From contig NC_090021.1 of assembly GCF_037176765.1 (NCBI RefSeq), positions 32,232,229 through 32,296,228 on the forward strand: DNA of 64,000 nucleotides, read 5' to 3'. Numbering within the stretch: position 1 is the stretch's first letter; each line of letters begins with the position of its first letter. Shown here in pieces: positions 11,099 to 23,059 of this stretch. Both the position numbers and the translations under genes were made by a program. The notes under the pieces were generated by a model, which did no database searches, had not been told where the DNA came from, and worked only from the letters and a program-made list of their open reading frames with translations. This DNA is from Anolis sagrei. Its lineage: Eukaryota > Chordata > Lepidosauria > Squamata > Anolidae.

Positions 11099-11334
11099 AC
11101 CCAACTGGCAGTGAAAAGAATGCAGTGCTAAAACCACTCCATGAGGTTGTCCCAAGGAGAGATGGGAGGGCAGGGCTATGAAACCAGCTCTGCAGAACGA
11201 TCTGCTCCATCCATTCCTGGAATCCACTTTGACGCAACTGGCAATCTGAAGAATTGCCTTTGTATCTGTAATAACTGGTACCATTGTCTCCACATTCCTC
11301 TTTTCTCCAACTTTAGTATAATATGTTTTAGATT

Positions 11335-11455
11335 AGGCATGGGCAAGCTTTGGCCGTCCAGGTGTTTTGGACTTCAACTCCCACAATTCCTAACAGCCAG
11401 TAGGTTGTTAGGAATTGTGGGAGTTGAAGTCCAAAACACCTGGAGGGCCAGTCTG
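11335..11455. mobile_element. Palindromic hAT-type MITE
   Basis: GGCATGGGCAAGCTTTGGCC and CCAGGTGTTTTGGACTTCAA on the left are mirrored by TTGAAGTCCAAAACACCTGG on the right, around a CAGCCAGTAGG-like centre. The outer right end has diverged or been lost. Confidence 0.8.
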
Positions 11456-11589
11456 CTAGTGCTTGTTTTCAATCAATTCTACTCAAAGTGGTGAACTGTG
11501 GATTGATGCCAGCTTCCGAGACATCTGCTGCCAATCCCTAAAGAGCTCTGAGGGGGGAAAAATGTAGCCAAAACTTGCCAGTTCCTCAC

Positions 11590-11848
11590 TGTGTGTCAGG
11601 AGCGACTTGAGAAATGGGAAGTCACTTCTGGTGTGAGAGAATTGGCCATCTGCAAGGATGTTGCCCAGGGGACACCAGGATGTTTTGATGTTTTACCATC
11701 CTTGTGGGAGGCTTCTTTCACGTCCCTGCATGGGAAGCTGGAGCTGACAGAGGGAGCTCATCCACACTCTCCCAGAATTTGAACTTCTGACCTGTCAGGC
11801 TTCAGTCCTGCCAGCACAAGGGTTTAACCCTAGGCACCACCAGGGGCT
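11590..11848 (-). mobile_element. tRNA-derived SINE, near full length
   Basis: Same family as 743-952. In minus sense it has a tRNA head (CCCCTGGTGGTGCCTAGGGT with a B-box-like AGAAGTTCAAATTC) and ends in TTTCTCAAGTCGCTCCTGAC. The tail GCTCCTGACAC is shared with the LINE end at 25220. Confidence 0.85.
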
Positions 11849-12003
11849 TTATAAACCTAAACCTGATTATAAACCTGGAGTGGAGCCTTCAATTGTACAA
11901 AACCAGAGCATTCTGGACAGATTCTTTGCATAAGAACATTTTCTGTTTATTTTCTCTTTCTCTTTCTAAATTTCTAGAAACTCTTCTTCATATTTGTCTA
12001 CTA

Positions 12004-12369
12004 TAGAAGAAGAGAAAGCTGAGAGGAGAGATGATAGTCATGTATAAATATGTGAGGGGAAGTCATAGGGAGGAGGGAGCAAGCTTGTTTTCTGCTGCCC
12101 TGGAGACTAGGACACAATGGAACAATGGCTTCACACTCCAAGAAAGGAGATTCCATCTGAACATTAGAAAGAACTTCCTGACCATGAGAGCTGTTCAGCA
12201 GTGGAACTCTCTGCCCCGCAGTGTGGTGGAGGCTCCTTCTTTGGAGGCTTTTAAACAGCGGCTGGATGGCCATCTGTCGGGGATGCTTTGAATGCTGTTT
12301 TCATTCTTCTTGGCCGGGGGTTGGACTGGATGGCACACGAGGTCTCTTCCAACTCTATGATTCTATGAG
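12004..12369 (+). mobile_element. CR1 LINE, 5'-truncated (ORF2 C-terminus and 3' UTR)
   Basis: Open from about 12031 to 12291: MYKYVRGSHREEGASLFSA, then FHLNIRKNFLTMRAVQQWNS, LPRSVVEAPSLEAFKQRLDG. This is the conserved C-terminal end of CR1 ORF2. The 3' end is CTTCCAACTCTATGATTCTA. The long minus-strand copy at 47619-48372 shares these segments. Confidence 0.9.
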
Positions 12370-13246
12370 ATACAGGGGTTTTAACTACACCGAGCACAGA
12401 TTTCACCAGTGAATTTTTATGGAGCTGCCTCACAAATGGGAATCACACATTCCAACTATTTCAAAAGATATAAAAGATGTATATTTGGGCTCTTTTCCTT
12501 TGTGCGGCCATCCACATTTTATTGGTGTCATTTGCATTGTTTGATTATCATACTTCAGTATGTATGTTTTGCTAGCCTGAGGACATTCACTCTTTCCAGT
12601 TTCTCTCATTTGGAATTTAAAAGTACTAGCGTAAGCAACCAATAAGGTTGTCTTCAAGCCTTTGTGCTTGTCTGAAGCTTGTGATTCTGTTTTAGTTCAC
12701 AGAAGAGAGGATACAGTTATCTAACCAGTCTATCTGCTTTTCTAAATATATGAGGAAGCAGTCACATTGAATGGGAGGCAAAACACTTGACTATGATGAG
12801 ATCACATTGCAGTGAGATTTAGAGTTGCATGACATCCCCTTTTCCCCATTTTTGTGGGAAAGGAGAAAAAAATAAGATTTTACACAATCACTGTTTCCTG
12901 TTTCACCAGAATACAAGAAATTGTGGTTTGTACAAACTGTAGTTGGAAACTACAGTGCTGAGCCTGAATCCAATCTCAATCTACACACTAAACTTCTCTT
13001 ACGCAGAATTCCAAAGTGCTCCAAAATTAAAAATGGTCCACATGAGTGGATGAAACAAGGAGACCTTTGCTTTCTGATGGTTTATAAACAAGGAGACCTT
13101 TGCTTTCTGATTGTAAATAAATTTTGAACCATCAGAAAACAAAGTATCAAAAATATAATATATAAAATTACCTTCAGGCTATGTGTTCAAGGTGCATATG
13201 AAATATATATGAATTTTAAACTTGGGCCTTATTTCCAAAGTTAGGT
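12370..13246. other. Unrecognised intergenic sequence with a small tandem duplication
   Basis: No gene seen. AACAAGGAGACCTTTGCTTT is present twice (about 13054 and 13088), a tandem duplication of about 34 bp. Confidence 0.5.
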
Positions 13247-13391
13247 AAGAGGTAAAGGTAAAGGTTATAGTTTAGTATCACTCACACCACTCCCCAGATT
13301 CAAACCTGCAAGCTTTCGGTTAGCAAGTTCAGCAGCTCAGCAGCTTTAGCAAGTTCAGCAGCTTTAACCCACTGCTACGCGAGGCACCTCT
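13247..13391 (-). mobile_element. Sauria-type SINE with large internal deletion
   Basis: The BovB-like tail start (GGTAAAGGTAAAGGTTATAG) is joined directly to the tRNA-head part (CCCCAGATTCAAACCTGC, GGTTAGCAAGTTCAGCAGCT). AGCAAGTTCAGCAGCT is duplicated inside the head. Confidence 0.75.
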
Positions 13392-13498
13392 AAGATTATC
13401 CACACATTATCTATGCAAATACTAATATTCCAAAATAAAAAAATCCACCCCAAATTTGACATACTTCTGGTCCCAAGCATTGTGGATAATTGATAAGC

Positions 13499-13765
13499 AA
13501 ACGTAAAGGTTTTCTCTTGACATTAAGTCTAGTTGTGTCTGACTCTGGGTGGTGATGCTCATCTCCATTTCTAAGCCAAAGAGACGGCATTGTCCATAGA
13601 CACCTCCAAGCTCATGTGGCCGTCATGACTACATGGAGCGCTGTTACCTTCCCGCCGGAGCGGTACCTATTGATCTACTCACATTTGCATGTTTTTGAAC
13701 TGCTAGGTTGGCAGAAGCTGGGCCTAACAGTGGGAGCTCACCCTGCTCCCCGAATTCAAATAGCC
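13499..13765 (-). mobile_element. Sauria-type SINE, head truncated
   Basis: Plus-sense order: GGTTTTCTCTTGACATTAAG, GTTGTGTCTGACTCTGGG, CATTTCTAAGCCAAAGAG, GGTACCTATTGATCTACTCA, GGGAGCTCACCCTGCTCCCC. The copy stops at the B-box region, so the tRNA head is lost. Confidence 0.85.
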
Positions 13766-13908
13766 AACCTGTCACATTCCTTCAAATCACCTCAGTTTGT
13801 TGCATCTTTAACTGAGAATCTCACTGGATCTGAACAAAGCAATCCACAGGACATGCCCATTTGTTACTTGAAAGACCAAACTTAAAAAGAGTCCTGAGAG
13901 GTATAAAT

Positions 13909-13914
13909 TTTATT
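13909..13914 (-). terminator. Candidate polyadenylation signal AATAAA
   Basis: TTTATT in plus sense gives AATAAA on the LPGAT1 strand, near the point where repeat density rises. It is one of several such hexamers, so its use is unproven. Confidence 0.25.
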
Positions 13915-15111
13915 GATTTATATCCGATCAGCATGTTATGATATGGTCACACCTGCTCATACAGCTGACATTCTTATAGCCAAAAGAGGGAATTTTTTTC
14001 CTTTTAAAAATACATTTTTCCCAGCAGGAAGAAACTTTACAAACAAACATTGTTTATATTAGGAATTAAAAACAATGGCTTTTATCAAATATGTGCAGAA
14101 CAGGGTTGGTCAGCAGTGGATCTCTTAGCATTTTAAACATCAGCGTTCAGGTTTTCCCCCACTCTCTAGAAAAAAACAACTTTGGAACAAAAACCCCACT
14201 TTAATTGTGAGCACAAAAAACTCCCACAAATCGAAATCCAAACAAAATCCAGAAGAGAAATGAAGAGGTAGACATTAACCAACACACAGTTCTTGGGGCT
14301 GTTCCAGGTGCATCCGTCAGTTCCTAAGAGTACCAATAGTTTCTGTTTATCTATTTAGAGTCCCTTTGACTACGGTCCAGATGATGGGTGGCTCTATGTA
14401 AGCACCTTGAGAGGGTTCAGGGGCATCACCAGACTTGTGGCCTGGAAGGCCTCACCCTCAGGTGGCATTTCTGGGGATATCCATGGTCACTTGTTCACGG
14501 AACAGCTGTCAGTTTGCAGTATCATGGCAGCTCAAAATAAAAAGCCACACCACTGAGCAGCCATATTGGAAATGCCAAAACAGTACCTCCACACAAGTCT
14601 TGCGAGGTCACAAAAACACAATGACTGCTAATGAAGTGGCTGTTAGTCTGAACAAGGTCTTAGTGTCTCATCGGAACATCAAATGAATGTCACCTGTGGC
14701 AAACGCTTTCAAGCTAAAAGTTTCATTATTTTGGAGGCGTTGTGTAAGTTGCAACAAGTCAAAAGAAAGAAAACAGCATCCACTTGCTACATCAAAAGCT
14801 TTTGTAGTAATCTGTATCCTTAAGTATTACTGTAGTTTTCGTAACCCTAGATTGGTCTCTACATCTCTGCAAAAATATTTGTAGAGATGTTACAGCAACT
14901 TTGCATTAAAAGAGAAAGCAATCCAGTCCCTTCTTGCACAGAAAGATGAGTCTTGACGTTAGGCTTCGCCAACCAAGTGCCCTCCAGAGGTTTTGAACAA
15001 TAGCCTTAGCCTACACAGCAAAGGTCAGGAATGATGTAGTCCCAAATATCTGGAAAGCACCAGGTGGGAGAAGGCAGCTTTTTGTGATTCCTGAGAGCCA
15101 TAAATTGAACT

Positions 15112-15203
15112 ACTGTATTTCACCGAATGTAAGGTGCACCCCATTTTTGATGACCCTTAAATGACGGTAAAAGTGTGCCTTAGAACTGGTGAAATGAGAT
15201 ATT
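15112..15203. repeat. MITE-like fragment
   Basis: CTGTATTTCACCGAATGTAA and AAGGTGCACCCCATTTTTGA resemble the terminus of a widespread vertebrate DNA-transposon repeat, with a short reverse match at TGCCTTAGAACTGGTGAAAT. Old and partial. Confidence 0.4.
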
Positions 15204-16544
15204 TATAACCAAATCATATATTTATCCAATTAACACAAGGAAAAGTAGTCAATCTGATATTTTATCATATGCAAAAAACGGGCACAATTCTGTCATTCCC
15301 TATCAAACATTCTTTAACAATTACAACATGAAGCCTAAAGGATTGTCACAACGGATCAAACCTGCTAACGGTGCCATTTATTTGTCTGTGCTGAGGAAAG
15401 CATTTTTGAAATATGTATTTGTACTGAGATTTTTTTTAAAGTCTGTTAACTGTTTATGGGAAGGGAATCTAAGAAAGACATAAACTTGATTGCAAATCCA
15501 AATAGGACCAATCCTTGAACAGAACCATCCATTTTCATTCTGATCATGGCATAAAACAAAAGATGTGGAATTGAAAAGGGAGGAAAAGAACAGCTACAGA
15601 ATCATACAATAGCAATGAAAATAATTCACAACCAAAATGATGGTTTCTCTCTCAACTTCATCATGTGAATAAATGCAGTTTCATACCACATCTCCACCAA
15701 ATTGCAAGACATTACAATTACTATACTTTAGCAGGACAATCCTTTATCACACCTTGGTGTGGTTGAAAATGAAAACCATGATTAATCATGGAGCATCTCT
15801 CTTGAGTATCTTTTCTTTCATATTCCGTAACATTTCATGGACTTTGATTGGAATAATGTGCAATATTTTGTCTAGAGGTAAGTTGCAAATTCTGTTTGAA
15901 TCCACATGCTCATTCGTTGTAATCATGCTTATTCATTATAATCATGTATTTCTGCTCACAGATGGAGTGAGCCACCGCACTGAACAATTAAGGAGGAAAT
16001 GGGCAACACTGGGCCACAAACATTAAATGGGATCCTGTTCAGTCCAAAAAGAAACAAGAACAGAATGGCAACACAATACTGTGGCTGGTGGATTATGAAT
16101 CCTACTTCCCACATTTGCATATTATTATTAGACTGGCCCAGGTCAACCATGCATTTTGATAATAGTGAAGAGCCACCACAGATAGGCTGTATGTTATCTT
16201 AAAAATTCAACATTTTTTCATGTAGGTATTCATATTGTACTGAGAGCTAATGAACACATATAACTTTGACAACCAGCTTTAATCCTCCTTTAATGCTTGA
16301 AATTTTGTATTTTTAAGCAATACCAAATCATTCCATATTCTATGTGTATTTTTACCATTATAGTGCTTCATCACCAAACTACTTTAATGTACAAAGCTGT
16401 TAGGAGTCTGAGCTACCCCAGTAGAAATGAATGGGAAAGTGAAGCTACTAAACACTTAAGCTCACTATGATCCCTTCTCAAAAGAGAATACAGAAGCAGT
16501 CTAGCACATTCTCCGCAGAAGGTACAGCTTTCACTTTTGCAGAA

Positions 16545-16690
16545 TTGATTATTTGCAGATTTCATTAATATGCTCTGTCTCAGAATCTCTAGGTCCTCTA
16601 GTGAAATACTTATCTATGCATTTGTAGGTCCTGCAAAAGTTGACTATAGACTTCCACTGGAGGACCTAGAGTTTCCTACAGAGTTGTCAT
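16545..16690. mobile_element. Old Tigger-like palindromic MITE fragment
   Basis: It matches the fuller copy at 41085-41392: CAGATTTCATTAATATGC, then AGGTCCTCTAG, with an inverted GGAGGACCTAGAG at about 16660. Confidence 0.5.
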
Positions 16691-16773
16691 TTGAATGTAT
16701 TAAAAGTAACAAATGGGTTTTTCTTAATAAACTTGGAGCCCATTTGAAATAATTTCCACCTATGACTTTAAAG

Positions 16774-17243
16774 CAATGGTTCCCAACCTTTTTTTGACCA
16801 CAGACCACTTGACCATGGACTACTTTGACCAGGGCTCACTCTCCAACATTAGTACCAAAAGGGTTACAAATCAGGTTTTGGTTAACTTTAGATTTAGTTT
16901 GGTTATCTGGGGTGCTGACTCGGAAAATGGCATTGGACAGACCACATCAGTTCTAGTTTCTGGTACAGAACATATCCCATCCAGTAGTTGCCATCTGCTT
17001 GCCCACAGTAAACCATATTTAATAATCTAGAGCTGATGTGGTAGTATTAATCTTTCTTGGCTAGTCAGCCTTTTCCCTCCTGGCACCCCTGTTGCCATGG
17101 AACTATAAGAGGGTTTTGCGAGACCAGTTGCTCTCTTTGCTGCTTGGTTTTGAGGCAACGGTGAAGTAATGGTGAGGCCGTGGACCATATTTTCGTTCTT
17201 GGGGGCCACTGGTGGTCCATAGACCACTGGTTGGGAAACACTG
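16774..17243. mobile_element. hAT non-autonomous element
   Basis: The ends are CAATGGTTCCCAACC and (reverse) CAGTGTTTCCCAACC. Flanks CTTTAAAG (16766-16773) and CTTTAATG (17244-17251) form an 8-bp duplication with one mismatch. Same family as 5576-6508 without the microsatellite growth. Confidence 0.85.
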
Positions 17244-18475
17244 CTTTAATGGGTCTACTGGAACATAACAGCAGTTTAAAATTGTAAAAAAACAAAACAA
17301 AGGGATAAGTTCCCTGATTATTTTTTTTTATTTCTGATGGATTTCAAAGGACTAAATACCTTGAAGAATACAAAACCTATGGCTCTATAAAGGATGACTT
17401 ACTCTTGTAGTGCAAAATCCTTACTAATAGTACAAACTGTTAATGTTACAAGGAAACCTGCAGAAAAAGGAAACCTGCAGAGATGGTCAGAACAAGAAGG
17501 GGGGGGGGAAGCGGATTTGTGTGAATGATGTGCATTAATTGAATTGTATGAAGTCTAAACTAAATACCAGGGTCTTGTTTGTTAATGCTCTAAAAAAAAC
17601 CACTGTACTGTATTTGCTAAAATGCTATTTATTGGGTATCTTATTTTCTTCGTATAATGTTCTTGATAGGAAGTCAAAATGCAGATTGTGACAAAATGAG
17701 CTGCATGACTAGTTTGTCACTACTAACCATTGTAAAAGGATACCCAATATCAGGTATCCAAGGGCCAATACTGACTCTACAGGTCTGAAATTGATATTAC
17801 TTAAAATGCTTCTTTGTCTTCATATGATTATGTAGTTGGAAGGGACTTGGGTGTTAATCTTCTCCAAGGGCTTGCTCAAAAAAGCATCTACAATGTAGGG
17901 TGTTACCTACCATATTCCATCTCCAGTGAAGACAAGTCTACTCACCCCCACCCCCAAGGCAATATTTTCTTGTCCTTGGTAAGTTTTTCCTAATAATCTA
18001 TATTGGAAATGGACAGTGCAAAATAGTCCTGTCCTGTGGAACAACATAGCAGTCCTATCTGCATCAATGTTGCATCTGTGGAGTTATCTGCATTAGCCCC
18101 ACAGATATTTGAAGACTGTTGGTTGACCCAAGAATTCATGTGCAGATTTTCCATAATGACTCTGTATAAATCAAGAAATGCTCATGGTGTAAAGTAAGGA
18201 TGACAAAGGTGATACCAAGTTAATATTAACTCACAAAAGTTCTGGTTGCGTCAAGACCTAGATGAACACGCTGCATAGTTAGAGGTACACATTCAATTAA
18301 TTAAGAGAACACTGAAAGGATTAACTTATAATTAGTTGTGTTTCTAAGATTGCATTTTTGCTGATGAATTTCGTAGGAATACTGCATAATAAGTACATAA
18401 ATTTGAAATCACAACTGAAGTTGAAAACAAATAAGTGCTTTTATTTAAGAGTTCCTAAAAACACTATCTTCTCAT

Positions 18476-18683
18476 GGTTGCTGTGAGTTTTCTGGGCTAT
18501 ATGGCTATGTTCCAGGGGCATTCTACTGATATTAATGCCCACATCTATGGTAGGCAACCTCCGAGGATGCTTGCCATAGATGTGGTTGAATCATCAGGAG
18601 AGAATGCCTCTGGAACATGGTCATGCAGCTTGGAAAACTCACAGCAACCAAGTGATTCTGGCCAAGAAAGCCTCTGACAACAC
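18476..18683. mobile_element. Penelope-like palindromic terminal repeat
   Basis: The left arm (GTGAGTTTTCTGGGCTATAT ... CATCTATGGTAGGCAACCTC) is inverted in the right arm (GAGGATGCTTGCCATAGATG ... TTGGAAAACTCACAGCAACC). A ~30-bp extension with GGCCAAGAAAGCC follows on the right. It is the same family as the Penelope copy at 51047-51663 but has no coding part. It is an old, inactive fossil. Confidence 0.7.
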
Positions 18684-20970
18684 GGTATCTTCACAATTTT
18701 TCCTGATTCAAACATACAGAAGACACTGTGACTGAACATTTTTTCACATTTCCCAGGGCAGATATGAGAGGGAAAAATCCATCTAATGTAATGTACATCC
18801 AAACACACTGTTTGGAATTGGGTCGAACTGAAATTAATGGGACATAACCTTATACAATCCACAAAAGGTCTGTAAATCACCGCCAGTCCCTAGAAATTGA
18901 GATTTCTGCCACGTGAACAGAAACAAATTGAAATACGTGGTCCAGTTAAATTAAGTCTTATGGTAGTTCACTGCTAATTCATAAGAAAGCAAATCAATAT
19001 TTACAACACTGTCTTGGACATCTTCAGGGGACTGGAGGAATATTCTTGTTATTATTTGTTAAGATGGATTCTATTTTTATGTTAGTTTTTAGCTATGTGC
19101 CAAAAAAACAGGTTTTGAAACCTGCATTAATGCTGCACTTTCTGCTCTATAATTGTAGTGATATAATACAAATGAAATGTAACTGCAAATCATCTAGAAT
19201 CAATTAGAGATATTATCATCTACATGGACATTTGTTTTACGTTTAAAAATAGTATTTGACACATTTAATTTTTGTGTACATAATACAGGAAAATGCATCT
19301 ATTCCCCCATCCCTCTTTCCCAGAGGAAACCAAAAGGAAAAAGGTATACTGTTTGTGGTTTTATATTTTTATTTTGTATACTACTCACCAAAACTGGTTC
19401 TCATGTGATTTGGAAAAAAAACCCAGGAGAATATAGGTCTCAAACTCAGCACAGACAACTACTGTTGGCTTGGCTCTTAGAAAAAAATTTACAGTTCATA
19501 AACAGCAACATTCTGTAATTGAAATGTAGTCTACAGGTCTGTATGTGTAAATTAGAAAACTGTTTTCAAGGAATGTTTTTAATAGATATCTTATGTAGCC
19601 ATAGAGACATGATGCAAAACATTCCAAGATAAATAACAAACACAGAAACCTTTCCTTCAAAACCAACAGAAAACTGTTAACATACTTCAAATTCTGATTT
19701 AATGCCAGTCTGCCTCTTAAATTCCCTTTCTATGGCAGTGACATTTTGCAGTAAGATGACAGATTTAATAATGCCCTTCATGGTTCAGAGAATTTTTTAC
19801 AATACCTCTGGATGGTAAAGCAAAAATCTTCCTATTTGTTTTATCCAATGACTAGATACACTGTTCTGTGACTATCCTAACTTCCTCGTATTTTTCATAT
19901 AAAGCAAAACATTGAGGTTCTTGGCATTTTGTGTACACAAACTCTCTCACAGATGTTTTGAGTGCTATTGTGTCAAGTGGAAATAAAGGCCTTTAAGAAG
20001 TTTTAACAAGAAAATAGATCAACTTGGCGAGACTGTGGCAACCCAATACATTTTAGTGCTGGAAATCCACAGACCTTTCTGAACAAACAGTTCTCAAGAA
20101 GCAAATCTGTTAAGAACAGCACTGACACTTCGTTCAAGCTAAGCTCCTTTTCACGTTGTATTGCATTTTCAAAAGTGCATTTTGCAAAACAAAACAAAAC
20201 AAAAAACCCCAGAGATACTTATAAGTTTGGGAAATGCGTTCTAAAACCAAAATAGGAAGCAGATTGAGAGATGGGCCATTTTTAAATACTCTTACAAGAG
20301 GCCTACAGACTGAAAATTTGGTAAGAATAATTGGGTCTATGAGGTATAGACAAATCTTTCAATACTTCATGACACAATAATGCCTTCTTGCAGAATAGTT
20401 TTCCACTTCTAGGTTTCCAATACAAGATCTCACTGAGATTTTTTTTAAATGTCTCTACTAAACAGGTTACATGGGGCAGTCACGATACCATAACCAAGTT
20501 TGCAGAGTACATTAAACAGATCCAGCATGATTAATTACAATACAACTCAAGTTTGTGTAGCTGAGGGATCTCTACTACAAGACTTGCAGTACAGACTACT
20601 GGAGAAAAAGTTGCTGAAGATTCCAAGGTTTAACTACAAGGCTGAATACTACCTGTGGTGAAAGCATTCTTGCTGCAGATGTTCACCGGTGGTGGCTGTA
20701 TACTTGTGTCTCCTTTTCAAATTCTGAATCCGCTGACGTAAACGTATGGGGAGACACACCTTTAAAAAATATCGAGTTTGTAAAATACATCATCAGGTCT
20801 CTATATTACTGATCCTCTCTTCTAGTGGAGTTTAAAACCCTTCAAAATGAGAAAATGTCCATCCAGCATGTTCCTTTCTCCTGGCATATTCACATTTGCG
20901 CACATAACACGATGCACTCTGTAAAGTACCGCCTCTCTTGCTGTGTACTCAGGTCCCTCTCATTCACCTT

Positions 20971-21122
20971 TTAAAACAGGCATTGATAAAAATACTGAAG
21001 AATGCAGTACCACATACCACCTGACAAAAATGCAAAGGACTGTACAAGAACTAGCCACAAATTACTAAGGGTCATCTCCCGGGAAACAACTTCTGTCTGT
21101 CCCTGAATGGGAGGGAATGCTC
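20971..21122 (-). CDS. LPGAT1: LPGAT1, last coding exon (C-terminus and stop)
   Basis: Encodes the last ~50 residues of lysophosphatidylglycerol acyltransferase 1, an ER-membrane enzyme that acylates lysophospholipids. Seen: AFPPIQGQTEVVSREMTLSN, then the hydrophobic NLWLVLVQSFAFLSGGMW (likely membrane segment), ending YFYQCLF and a TAA stop at 20973-20971. The acceptor is TTCTCTTTCAG just above 21122. The exon begins with GA, completing the Gly codon opened by the previous exon. The match to the vertebrate LPGAT1 tail is very close from memory; FPPIQGQTE is a variable stretch. Confidence 0.95.
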
Positions 21123-22002
21123 CTGAAAGAGAATGGAAAAGTGTGTTAGTCAGGTGTCTGGGCAACCTTTGGTGGGTTTTGTCTGATCTGGTTGTATAAG
21201 AATACAGAGCAGATGTAGCACTAGCGCTTTATGTACTATACAAAATAATTCAAGCTATTTATCCATTGCATATAGCATGAGATTTCTTGGCATGAAGAAA
21301 ATGTTTATTATGTTACTTTTGAAGAACAAATTGATTAAACCAATTGAGAGTCTCAAAATGAATTGTATTGTCAAAGGCAATAATTTAAAAGAATTGTAGC
21401 TGGAAAGAATGACAAAATAACACATGTATTTTAACCATAACCTAGGCAAATGAAGCATTTTAGCACTTTGGAGTCATGTTTGTTGGATAATTCATAGACA
21501 ATTATACCTACAAGGTAGGCATTTTATGAAATTGTCAACTGAAGAGTGCAAATAATGTTTCTGGAGTTTTAGCTACCAGCCATATACAAGTGGTGATTGT
21601 TGAAGATACAAAGCTACCACCTCTGTATTGGTTATATATATTTTTCTAGCAAGGATGGTTTCTAAACAAGGAGCAACTCAAACATTTCCCCCCACGTGAG
21701 TCTGCGGTTTATAGTATTGTGGAATGTATTTGTTTCTGAACCCAACAAATTGAAATATCCTGTGAGTATTGAGCATTTTATACAGCACAAAAGATTGGAA
21801 TTCCTATTGGGATCAAAAAACGTACCAGATTTAGGCATTCAATGATTTTTTAAAAAAATCTGATGGGATGAGGATTAATATACTTCAATGACCACTGGAG
21901 CATCTCCCCTCATTTCTGTGTTTCTATTTTGCACCAATCATTCTTTCAGTTAAAAAAAAAATCTGGAGCAGAAATATTGGTACATTTCCCTGCTCACACT
22001 TT

Positions 22003-22560
22003 TCTTTTTTTTGTTTTTGTGGATTGGTAACTGAGATGTTTTATTCAACTTTCAGTCCTTTAGATTTAAATTCAGAGTGAAGAATCTGTGATAAGCATCT
22101 CTCAAATTCTTATACAATTGATTGGTTCATTCTGCTAAACAAACAGAAGAAGCTTCTTTTTCTGCCTCTTCAGCTTGTGTCAGGAGACAGGCACATGTTG
22201 CCTCCATCCCATGATATACATGTATTAGATTGCCTACTGTCTTTTCTAGAGTTTGACCATATTTCTAAGTCAGAAAATGATACAGCATCATTTTCTTCAT
22301 GACTTTTAATCTCCATATTATTTGGCATATTGATTAGTGTTTTACGCTCTGTGCTTTCTTCATAATTTTTGCAGTCAACACATTTACAGATAGATGAACA
22401 CATAATTTTAGTCTCAAAGCATTCACAGTCATTCTTTAAGCACCAAGAATGCTTATAATTACATCCTTTGTTATGTCTGGGTTTGATATCTCCACTTTTC
22501 AAATGATATGAAAGAAGATGCTCCATAGGCAAGCCTTGTAAAGATTCATATACAATCCAT
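22003..22560 (-). pseudogene. TESMIN: TESMIN processed pseudogene (CXC-domain retrocopy)
   Basis: TESMIN (MTL5) is a testis CXC/CRC-domain DNA-binding protein related to LIN54. The minus strand encodes [53 protein letters not shown], which is the second cysteine-rich CXC repeat, then TCISWDGG and, in other frames, [16 protein letters not shown] and EFERCLSQILHSEFKSKGLK ending VE and TAA. The parts lie in one stretch without introns, with frame changes between them and a Cys-to-Tyr change in the first CXC motif. AATAAA follows the stop at once, then an A-rich tail (plus-sense T-run 22003-22020). This is a processed retrocopy missing its 5' half. LIN54 is the alternative parent, but RHNKGC...NYEES and the tail fit TESMIN better. 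Confidence 0.85.
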
Positions 22561-23059
22561 ACCAGGTCACAATTTTATTTTCCACATTTCCTCCATGTTT
22601 TACCCCCATTGTTTTCTTCATAATACAGAGATATTTGGTCTATGTTTTTCTAAGTTTACCCCTGTACCCCTCACTTATAACAAATCCTATTGAACAGAAC
22701 AATAAATTGACTGAGTCACTGAATCACAGAAATTGACAACATTGAGACTGACTGTTGGGGACGAAAGCCTCACCCAGTCCACTGATGTCAGGTTTTAAAA
22801 CTGACCAGTGTGATGGGCATTAGTGGTGGCACACAGTCATGTTCTCTTGATGAACGGCAGCAAAAATAAACTTCAAAGATAACCAAAAACAAGGCAAAAT
22901 TTAAATTATAAATCCACCATTTTGCATGGTTGCCAATTTAAACGTATTTAAAGCACATTTAAATCATATGTATGATGGCTAAAGGAACTTTCAGATTATA
23001 AGCTTATACTCACTCACTTGTGAATAACTCCCATTTAGCTTGTGAGAAGTAAGTGCTAT

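Larger units (their letters stand above)
13891..20970 (-). other. Possible long 3' UTR of LPGAT1
   Basis: The sequence follows the LPGAT1 stop codon on the minus strand. Repeats are sparse compared with both sides: one hAT MITE (16774-17243), one Penelope palindrome (18476-18683) and two small MITE fragments. A minus-strand AATAAA sits at 13909-13914, and more candidates occur upstream, for example near 17627 and 18440. LPGAT1 is known to have a long 3' UTR in mammals, as I recall. The true end cannot be fixed from sequence alone; a shorter UTR is quite possible. Confidence 0.35.
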
